The notes beneath the pieces are model-generated. The model worked only from the letters and a program-made list of their open reading frames with translations, was not told the DNA's origin and did not search any database. Positions 6,498 through 11,039 of a stretch of DNA of 11,039 nt are shown here, one piece after another. Position numbers and translations under genes: made by a program. Position 1 is the stretch's first letter; the number at the start of each line of letters is the position of its first letter. The DNA is from Candidatus Saccharimonadota bacterium (GTDB lineage Bacteria > Patescibacteriota > Saccharimonadia > Saccharimonadales > SZUA-47): assembly GCA_017993025.1 (NCBI GenBank), contig JAGONL010000021.1:1-11039 (forward strand). Direction: 5' to 3'.

Positions 6498-7049
6498 TTA
6501 TGCTTTATGTATACCAAGGTCAGTTACGGCTTTGTTTACTCTCTCGCGAACTTCTTCTTCTGTGCCATTACCATTAACGTGTACGACTTTTGCACCATTC
6601 TTTTCGAAAAACGAAATTATAGGTAGAGTTTTTGTGCGATATTCATTAAAGCGATTTGTTATAACATCTCTAGTGTCGTCGGGTCTGCCTCTTTTGAGAA
6701 GTCTTTCTACTACTTCATCTTCATCTGCTTCAAGATGTATGATGCAAGAAATTTTGGTGTCGTTATTTTCGACAAACTTCTCGAGCCATTCTGCCTGAGC
6801 CTGAGTTCTTGGAAACCCATCTAGGATTATTTCTGATTTGCCAAGAAGTTCTGTCAGGATCGGTTCAACCACGGTGTAGAGGTCTTCGTCTGAAAGTAAA
6901 TCACCTCTAAGCATTTTTTCACGTAGTTCACCAGATATATGTTGCCTTAATATCTCGCCTGTTGAAATCCAAGGAAATCCTAGTAAATCTGAAAGATACT
7001 TTCCTTGCACACTTTTTCCAGCACCAACTACACCAATAAATAAAATCAT
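6498..7049 (-). CDS. adk: Adenylate-kinase-like nucleoside monophosphate kinase (short LID)
   Basis: P-loop kinase that transfers phosphate between ATP and a nucleoside monophosphate, most likely AMP, balancing adenine nucleotides. The length is 183 residues, shorter than the 210-220 of long-form bacterial adenylate kinases. The Walker A is GVVGAGKS at 6-13, where the usual form is GxPGxGKGT, so the proline and the Gly-Thr are replaced. ISTGEILR at 28-35 is the NMP-binding strand and arginine. DGFPRT at 77-82 with QAEWL is the AMP-site signature. The LID is reduced to KRGRPDD (119-125), followed by the conserved RF..Y..KT.PII segment. AAAGG about 6 bp before ATG overlaps the yqeY stop. It sits between yqeY and map, where adk commonly accompanies map. 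AMP rather than another NMP as substrate is inferred from the family. Confidence 0.88.
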   Translation of the reverse strand: MILFIGVVGAGKSVQGKYLSDLLGFPWISTGEILRQHISGELREKMLRGDLLSDEDLYTVVEPILTELLGKSEIILDGFPRTQAQAEWLEKFVENNDTKISCIIHLEADEDEVVERLLKRGRPDDTRDVITNRFNEYRTKTLPIISFFEKNGAKVVHVNGNGTEEEVRERVNKAVTDLGIHKA

Positions 7050-7058
7050 GTAATACCT

Positions 7059-7511
7059 TTAATTAATGTTTTCTTTAACTGCTTTTGCGATAACTGCACC
7101 GTCGGCGTTGGGTGCTGATTGTTTTACGGCCGATATTATTTTTCCCATATCCTGGGGTTTCGGTTCTACTATACCAAGTTTTTTGATAACTTCTAGTACA
7201 ACTTCTTTAACTTTACTCTCAGACATTGCGGTCGGAACGTATTTAGATATAACGTCTATCTGGTATTGTTCTTCTTCGGCTCTAGATTTTTCGCCTGCAC
7301 TTTCGTAAATAGCAATAGCGTCGCGTCGCGACTTTTGTTCTTTTTTAAGCACTGCAACAATTTCCTCGTCGCTTAGGCCTTCTTCTCTTTTACTGTCAGC
7401 TACTTCTTTGTACAAAATAGCGCTTTTTAGCCCACGCAAAATTTCGACCAGTTTTTTGTCCCCAGATAGCATTGCTGTTTTGAGGTCTTTGTCGATATCT
7501 GCTTTAAGCAT
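7059..7511 (-). CDS. yqeY: YqeY / GatB-domain-like protein
   Basis: A 150-residue YqeY-family protein, related to the C-terminal tail domain of the GatB subunit of tRNA-dependent amidotransferases. The precise role of free YqeY is not established. The sequence is all helical: an N-terminal bundle with LKADIDKDLKTAML (2-15), VEILRGLKSAI (22-32), LSDEEIVAVLKKEQKSRRDAI (46-66), then YVPTAMSE (91-98), and a C-terminal domain with DMGKIISAVK and GAVIAKAVKE (from about 121). It lies 6 bp after rpsU, a pairing common in many bacteria, and 9 bp before the adk-like gene, so it is translated within the same operon. The ribosome-binding site is weak, consistent with coupling. Confidence 0.93.
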   Translation of the reverse strand: MLKADIDKDLKTAMLSGDKKLVEILRGLKSAILYKEVADSKREEGLSDEEIVAVLKKEQKSRRDAIAIYESAGEKSRAEEEQYQIDVISKYVPTAMSESKVKEVVLEVIKKLGIVEPKPQDMGKIISAVKQSAPNADGAVIAKAVKENIN

Positions 7512-7517
7512 AAGTGC

Positions 7518-7730
7518 CTATTTTCCGAGTCGAATTTTCTTGAATTTCTGGACTTTTCGTTCTTTACGGATTATTGCTTTGGTGCGTCTGTCGCGCTTGC
7601 TCAACGGCTTTTCAAAATATTGAGCCATTTTAGCTTCTGCCAAAACACCAGATTGCTGAACTTTGCGGGTAAAACGTCGCATTAAGTTCTCAAGCGGTTC
7701 TTTTGCATCTTTTTTAGTAACTTGAATCAT
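7518..7730 (-). CDS. rpsU: Small ribosomal subunit protein bS21
   Basis: Basic 70-residue protein of the 30S subunit that sits near the anti-Shine-Dalgarno region of 16S rRNA and assists initiation. It matches the family from the first strand (MIQVTKKDAKEPLENLMRRF) through the helix-turn with SGVLAEAKMAQYFEKP (27-42) to a Lys/Arg-rich C-terminus ending RLGK. ATG 7730 has no purine-rich ribosome-binding site; instead the -10 hexamer of its promoter ends 7 bp before it, so the mRNA is predicted to be leaderless. It is the first gene of the rpsU-yqeY-adk-map operon. Confidence 0.95.
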   Translation of the reverse strand: MIQVTKKDAKEPLENLMRRFTRKVQQSGVLAEAKMAQYFEKPLSKRDRRTKAIIRKERKVQKFKKIRLGK

Positions 7731-7737
7731 GTGAGGT

Positions 7738-7766
7738 AGTATACCGAACTACACCCCTGTTGTAAA
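7738..7766 (-). promoter_or_regulatory. Predicted promoter of the rpsU operon, leaderless type
   Basis: On the minus strand TTTACA (7761-7766), a 17-bp spacer and TATACT (7738-7743), then exactly 7 bp to ATG 7730, so transcription should begin at or within a base or two of the start codon. This is among the best promoter matches in the window. Confidence 0.7.
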
Positions 7767-7808
7767 GTATAAGTTTAAATATTGCCCAACAAATATGTTT
7801 TTATTCGT

Positions 7809-7891
7809 GGTGATGGGTGAATAGTGAGTAGTGAGTGGCAGAAAATAGATACTGTAGCTACCCAATCACCTATCACTGCTCACCCGTCACC
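7809..7891. repeat. Imperfect inverted repeat made of GTGA-type repeat units (copy 2), possible terminator
   Basis: The left arm 7809-7838 pairs with 7862-7891 in register around a 23-nt centre. The outer 12 positions are all paired (one as G-U), followed by blocks AGTGA/TCACT and GTGA/TCAC. The left arm holds a 19-base run (GTGAATAGTGAGTAGTGAG, 7817-7835) that is identical to 8289-8307. The hairpin lies 6 bp beyond the stop codon of the winged-helix gene, so it could terminate that transcript, though there is no clear U-run. Base pairing is directly visible; function is inferred. Confidence 0.6.
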
Positions 7892-7897
7892 GTTCTG

Positions 7898-8185
7898 TTA
7901 TTCGGCGCGACGTTTTTGAGCGGCTCTTTGAGATTTAAGTACGATGCTTTGAAGTTCTTTAAAGATAATAAAGTGCTTATTTGTATAGTAAACCTTAGTG
8001 TTGCCTTGTTTTTCTGAGATTAAAAATCCGGCTTTTTCTAATTTTTTAAGTTCGCGCTGAATATTACCTGCATCTTCTTTTATAAGTTTAGCAAGACCGC
8101 GGACATGGGTTTTAAAGTCCGGATATTTGGAGTAAACAACAACGATTTTTCGTCTGACCCTTGATGTGATGAATGTATCTAGCAT
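7898..8185 (-). CDS. Small ArsR-like winged helix-turn-helix DNA-binding protein
   Basis: A 95-residue basic protein with one winged-helix domain. LDTFITSRVRRKIVVVYSKYP (2-22) is the first helix region. VRGLAKLIKEDAGNIQRELKKL (28-49) is the helix-turn-helix, with the recognition helix at about 39-50. KAGFLISEKQGNTKVYYTN (51-69) is the end of the HTH and the beta-wing. The C-terminal tail KSQRAAQKRRAE is strongly basic. There are no metal-binding cysteines like those of metal-sensing ArsR proteins. The pattern resembles small ArsR-like regulators found across bacteria and archaea; target and signal are unknown. ATG 8185 has AAAGG 3-4 bp upstream, a short spacing. It stands alone, divergent from priA, with a good promoter (8224-8252) that contains two palindromes, so autoregulation and control of priA are both possible. 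Confidence 0.8.
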   Translation of the reverse strand: MLDTFITSRVRRKIVVVYSKYPDFKTHVRGLAKLIKEDAGNIQRELKKLEKAGFLISEKQGNTKVYYTNKHFIIFKELQSIVLKSQRAAQKRRAE

Positions 8186-8223
8186 AAGCCTTTTATTGTG
8201 ATTAGAACAACGTAATAAGTACG

Positions 8224-8252
8224 AGTATAGCTCTATGAGCGGTTTGTTGCAA
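8224..8252 (-). promoter_or_regulatory. Predicted promoter of the winged-helix gene with embedded palindromes
   Basis: On the minus strand TTGCAA (8247-8252), a 17-bp spacer and TATACT (8224-8229), identical in both hexamers and spacing to the ftsZ promoter. GCTCTATGAGC (8230-8240) fills the spacer next to the -10, and the perfect palindrome TGTTGCAACA (8245-8254) covers the -35. Both are candidate operators, plausibly for the gene's own product. The predicted leader is about 30 nt. Confidence 0.6.
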
Positions 8253-8274
8253 CAGGAAAATGAAATAGTTGGCA

Positions 8275-8405
8275 GTGAATGGTGAATAGTGAATAGTGAG
8301 TAGTGAGCAATAGGCAGGTTGTAGGGTGTAGGGTTTAGGGTAAAGTATTTCTAATTTTTATTTTTCATGTTTGTTTAGAATTTAGTGCTTAGAGTTTAGA
8401 ATTTA
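8275..8405 (+). repeat. Degenerate composite short-period repeat, copy 3 (upstream of priA)
   Basis: Four modules run in order: GTGAATGGTGAATAGTGAATAGTGAGTAGTGAG-type units (8275-8307), TAGGGT-type units (8322-8342), TTTTTATTTTTCAT (8355-8368), and TTTAGAATTTAG / TTAGAGTTTAGAATTTA units (8374-8405). The first module shares a 19-base identity with 7817-7835. The TAGGGT and TTTTTCAT modules recur in the same order in the map-ftsA gap. No coding potential is seen. It fills most of the 271-bp gap between the winged-helix gene and priA. Confidence 0.65.
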
Positions 8406-8429
8406 ATTTCCCAATACTAATGGGAAATT
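8405..8429. promoter_or_regulatory. Perfect 8-bp inverted repeat upstream of priA
   Basis: AATTTCCC (8405-8412) and GGGAAATT (8422-8429) are perfect complements around AATACTAAT. The loop contains AATACT, which could be a -10 (with a poor -35, TTAGAG 18 bp before), so the site may be an operator over a weak priA promoter or an mRNA hairpin just before the ribosome-binding site. Function is unknown. Confidence 0.45.
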
Positions 8430-8436
8430 GTTGTTT

Positions 8437-8444
8437 GGAGGTGA
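8437..8444 (+). promoter_or_regulatory. Strong Shine-Dalgarno serving an upstream mini-ORF better than priA
   Basis: GGAGGTGA is a full Shine-Dalgarno match. The nearest ATG is 8449 (mini-ORF, 7 bp from the GGAGG core), while the priA ATG at 8457 is 15 bp from the core, longer than usual. An in-frame TGA at 8442-8444 rules out any earlier priA start. Confidence 0.6.
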
Positions 8445-8448
8445 CATA

Positions 8449-8481
8449 ATGATTGTATGTACTATTACGAGGTTGGACTAG
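8449..8481 (+). CDS. Possible 10-codon leader ORF overlapping the priA start
   Basis: ATG 8449 to TAG 8479-8481 encodes MIVCTITRLD and overlaps the first 25 bases of priA in another frame. It has the best ribosome-binding site of the region. It might modulate priA by ribosome competition or reinitiation, or be a chance ATG. No homology can be claimed for such a short peptide. Confidence 0.3.
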   Translation: MIVCTITRLD

Positions 8482-10391
8482 GAGTAGCTAAACATTGGAA
8501 ATCTGCTGTATATACTTATTCCAGCGAAGAGCCACTAGATATTGGCACGATTGTAGTTATACCTTTCGGCAAACAACGCAAAAACGGTACCGTACTTAAA
8601 GAAGTTAGTAAACCTGCGTTTGAATTAAAAAGTATATACAAGAGCCTGGACGTTAAGCTGGAAAATACTCATGTGCAATTTATGAAGTGGTTTACTGATT
8701 ATTACGGTGCCCAAGATTCACAGGTGTATTCGCAGTTTATGCCAAGCTACCTAAAGCCAGTAAAAAAAGCAAAAGTTTCAGATGGTGACACCAAAAAATT
8801 TGACACCCTTCCAGAACTTAACTTTAACCAAAAACAAGCAATGGATGAAATTAAATCTACTCAGAAACCAAGTGTGCTACATGGTGTAACGGGGGCTGGA
8901 AAGACAAGAATCTACACGCACCTGCTTATGGAGCAAGTCAACACCGGTAAAGATGCCCTGCTATTGTATCCTGAAATATCTTTGACTTCACAGATTGTTA
9001 ATGAACTCCAGAAATATGCTGATGTGATTGTTTTTCACTCTGGGCTCACAGACAATGAGAGATCAAGGCTGTGGCATTTGGTAGCTACTAAACCTAGAGC
9101 ATGTATTATTGTTGGCCCCCGGTCTGCTTTGTTTTTGCCGTATAAAAGCTTGGGAATAGTAATAATTGACGAGGCACACGAATCCTCTTACAAGCAGGAT
9201 AGTGATATTAAATACAACAGTATTTATACGGCTGGTGGATTGTGCTCTGCGCACGGAGCAAAACTTTTGCTAGGTAGTGCTACTCCGCCATTAAGTGAAA
9301 CTGAGCACATATTGTCCAGGGGTGGAAATTTAGTTTGTCTGCATGAAAAAGCTATAGAACAAAATTCGGACGGTGATAACACGCTAAAAGAAATAAGGGT
9401 CGTTGATGCAAAAGCTCGAGATTCTTTTTCAAAGCATTCGTTGATATCAAATGAACTTATAATAGCTGTAACTGACGCACTGGCGAAGGGTGAGCAAACT
9501 ATGCTATTTATAAACCGTCGCGGAACCGCAAAACTCGTGCTTTGCAGTTCAATAACCTGTGACTGGCAGGCAGATTGTGAACACTGTGATTTGCCGTTAA
9601 CCTACCACCACGATATATATAAGCTTCTTTGCCATACGTGTGGTCGAAAAAGCAATATGCCAAATGTTTGCCCTAAGTGCGGGAGCGCGACTAACTTAAA
9701 GTCGCTGGGAAGCAAGGCGATTGTAGATGATATAGCCAGAATATTCCCGTCAGCGAAAATTGGTAGATTTGATAGTGATACCGCAAAAACTGAGTCTTTT
9801 AACGTAAACTACGACGATATTAGGACTGGGAAAATTGATATTTTAATAGGCACGCAGCAGTTAATTAAGGGACTGGATTTGCCTAAATTATCAACTGTTG
9901 GAATATTAAACGCCGACTTATCTCTGTATTTTCCAGATTTTTCTAGTGATGAGCGTACTTTTCAGCTAATAGCACAGGCACTTGGCCGAGTTGGAAGAGG
10001 ACACCAGAGAGGTAAAATTGTTGTGCAGACTTTTCAGCCAAAAAATACAGTTATAAATATGGCCTTGCGGGAAGACTGGCACGGATTTAGAGAAACTGAA
10101 CTTAGAAATAGAAAAAAACATGACTTCCCTCCCTATAGTTTTTATTCTAAGGTTATTTTTAGAGATAAATCGATTGTCAGGGCAAATGATAAAGCGCTAA
10201 AATGCAAAAATCAAAATGCGACGGCGGGCGTGCGTGTCGACGGCCCATTGCCTTCTTTTTACTTTAAGCGAGGCGGATATTACTATTCGCAGTTAATTCT
10301 GCGGTCTAAGTCCAGAAATAATATATTGAAGTCTGCTCGGAACAGCGGTGTCGATGCTATTGTTGACCTAGACCCTACTACCCTACTATAA
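8457..10391 (+). CDS. priA: Primosomal replication-restart helicase PriA
   Basis: Superfamily 2 DNA helicase that recognises stalled forks and reloads the replicative helicase. The length is 644 residues, shorter than E. coli PriA (732). An N-terminal 3'-DNA-end-binding domain (1-100, with VVIPFGKQRKNGTV) is followed by Walker A GVTGAGKT (143-150), DEAH (238-241; many PriA have DEEH) with SSYKQ after it, motif III GSATPP (273-278), the zinc-binding insert, motif V GTQQLIKGLDLP (465-476) and motif VI QALGRVGRG (507-515). The eight zinc cysteines are present (363, 368, 374, 377, 392, 395, 405, 408). Spacing matches the family except the first pair, which is Cx4C instead of Cx2C. The only in-frame start is ATG 8457. 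def follows after 63 bp, a common pairing. Confidence 0.95.
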   Translation: MYYYEVGLGVAKHWKSAVYTYSSEEPLDIGTIVVIPFGKQRKNGTVLKEVSKPAFELKSIYKSLDVKLENTHVQFMKWFTDYYGAQDSQVYSQFMPSYLKPVKKAKVSDGDTKKFDTLPELNFNQKQAMDEIKSTQKPSVLHGVTGAGKTRIYTHLLMEQVNTGKDALLLYPEISLTSQIVNELQKYADVIVFHSGLTDNERSRLWHLVATKPRACIIVGPRSALFLPYKSLGIVIIDEAHESSYKQDSDIKYNSIYTAGGLCSAHGAKLLLGSATPPLSETEHILSRGGNLVCLHEKAIEQNSDGDNTLKEIRVVDAKARDSFSKHSLISNELIIAVTDALAKGEQTMLFINRRGTAKLVLCSSITCDWQADCEHCDLPLTYHHDIYKLLCHTCGRKSNMPNVCPKCGSATNLKSLGSKAIVDDIARIFPSAKIGRFDSDTAKTESFNVNYDDIRTGKIDILIGTQQLIKGLDLPKLSTVGILNADLSLYFPDFSSDERTFQLIAQALGRVGRGHQRGKIVVQTFQPKNTVINMALREDWHGFRETELRNRKKHDFPPYSFYSKVIFRDKSIVRANDKALKCKNQNATAGVRVDGPLPSFYFKRGGYYYSQLILRSKSRNNILKSARNSGVDAIVDLDPTTLL

Positions 10392-10418
10392 ATTTAGTAT
10401 ACAGTGCGTTTAAGAGGT

Positions 10419-10447
10419 TTGTTTAACTGTAAGTACCGAGGTATAAT
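10419..10447 (+). promoter_or_regulatory. Predicted def promoter, leaderless type
   Basis: TTGTTT (10419-10424), a 17-bp spacer and a perfect TATAAT (10442-10447), then exactly 7 bp to ATG 10455. The geometry is the same as at rpsU and predicts an mRNA starting at the start codon. It argues against the longer GTG start at 10404, which lies upstream of the promoter. Confidence 0.6.
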
Positions 10448-10454
10448 TGCATTT

Positions 10455-11027
10455 ATGTCTATGAGTAAATTAATAACACTACCAAATCCGGCCTTGAGAG
10501 AACGCTCAAAAAGAGTAGGTTTTGTGCACGACGATACACTTAAACTGATTGCTGATATGCAGAAGGCAACTTTGGATTGGGAGGATAGTCGAGAACATGA
10601 AGTTGGAGTTGCGCTAGCGGCTGTTCAAATAAATGTGCACAAAAGAGTTGTGATAATTCGTAATAATTTTGACAACAAGAGTGATAAAACATTCCAAGTT
10701 TATATTAATCCAGAGATTGTAAAATACAGTGGTGAAATAGTCGCAGAATTTGAGGGATGCCTTAGCGTATCTGATGTCTATGGTAAAGTTCCCCGGTACG
10801 CGAAGGTAAAGGTTAAAGCAAAAGACCTAAAAGGAAATGATGTACGAATTACAGCAGAAGGATTTTTGGCTAGAGTATTTCAACACGAGATTGACCACAC
10901 GAACGGGATGCTATTTGTTGATAGAATTAAAGATAATCCAGATGCGTTTTATAAACTAGGAGTGTCGGGTAAGATTGAGGAGCTAGATAGTGAACAACGA
11001 AAAGAAATCTTTAGTATTCTTTGGTAG
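10455..11027 (+). CDS. def: Peptide deformylase
   Basis: Metalloenzyme that removes the formyl group from the N-terminal methionine of new proteins, the step before Map. From ATG 10455 it has 190 residues. Motif I is GVALAAVQ (51-58) where the family has GxGLAAxQ, so the second glycine is alanine. Motif II is EGCLS (100-104) with metal ligand Cys102. Motif III is HEIDH (144-148) with ligands His144 and His148 and catalytic Glu145. A second ATG at 10461 is also possible. An in-frame GTG at 10404 would add 17 residues (with LRGLFNCKYRG) not seen in the family, and it precedes the promoter. The window ends 12 bp after the stop, so whether fmt follows cannot be seen. Confidence 0.95.
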   Translation: MSMSKLITLPNPALRERSKRVGFVHDDTLKLIADMQKATLDWEDSREHEVGVALAAVQINVHKRVVIIRNNFDNKSDKTFQVYINPEIVKYSGEIVAEFEGCLSVSDVYGKVPRYAKVKVKAKDLKGNDVRITAEGFLARVFQHEIDHTNGMLFVDRIKDNPDAFYKLGVSGKIEELDSEQRKEIFSILW

Positions 11028-11039
11028 CGGACCGGTTGC

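Noticed and set aside
6442..6798. 118-codon plus-strand open frame across the map/adk junction
   Set aside because: Antisense to two conserved genes, with no start signal and no motif.
7801..7900. CRISPR array
   Set aside because: The repeats are degenerate, 6-10 bases in period and without unique spacers; no cas genes are present.
8186..8456. Replication origin at the strand switch
   Set aside because: Divergent genes and AT-rich DNA fit, but I see no DnaA-box cluster (TTATNCACA) and no dnaA or dnaN nearby.
10396..10424. Minus-strand promoter (TATACT at 10396-10401) antisense to priA
   Set aside because: No TTG-type -35 at a suitable distance; likely chance in AT-rich DNA.
10404..10454. 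N-terminal extension of Def from GTG 10404
   Set aside because: A perfect TATAAT lies inside the extension and the extra residues are not part of the family fold.

Overview
The window is a compact, roughly 40% GC bacterial chromosome segment. Genes are separated by a few bases inside operons, and almost all are core cell-cycle, nucleotide or protein-maturation genes. The gene set fits a member of the Candidate Phyla Radiation / Patescibacteria, most likely Ca. Saccharibacteria (TM7). The pointers are ftsA-ftsZ next to nrdR and a class II ribonucleotide reductase, a short-LID adenylate-kinase-like protein, bS21 with YqeY, PriA next to Def, and no ftsQ. This assignment is inference from gene content and style, because no database search was possible. 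Ten complete genes end in seven TAA and three TAG codons. None ends in TGA, and nothing suggests a recoded TGA.

Layout. Positions 1-8185 are all on the minus strand, so read them right to left. A small ArsR-like winged-helix gene (7898-8185) comes first. Next is an operon rpsU - yqeY - adk-like - map (7730 to 5722) with 5-9 bp gaps, then ftsA (5547 to 4324) and ftsZ (4214 to 2877), each with its own promoter. Last come nrdR (2648 to 2190) and nrdJ (2051, running off the left edge). At about 8190-8450 the strand switches, and priA (8457-10391) and def (10455-11027) run rightward to the window end.

Regulation is unusually readable. Several promoters share a TTGCAA - 17 bp - TATACT-like design. 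Two NrdR-box-like palindromes, 32 bp start to start, straddle the predicted nrdR promoter, which suggests that NrdR represses its own operon, including nrdJ. The nrdJ leader contains a long imperfect hairpin. The rpsU and def promoters place the -10 hexamer exactly 7 bp before ATG, and the ftsA promoter places it 10 bp before an internal ATG. These genes therefore probably give leaderless or nearly leaderless mRNAs, whereas ftsZ, nrdJ and nrdR keep good Shine-Dalgarno sites.

Three intergenic gaps (about 5624-5724, 7809-7891, 8275-8405) hold related degenerate short-period repeats: GTGAATAGTGAG-like, TAGGGT-like and TTTTTCAT-like modules. Two of them keep the TAGGGT then TTTTTCAT order relative to the next gene, so they look like copies of one composite intergenic element. 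I found no tRNA, rRNA, CRISPR, transposase or phage gene. The coding part is ordinary housekeeping; the less expected content is in the intergenic DNA.
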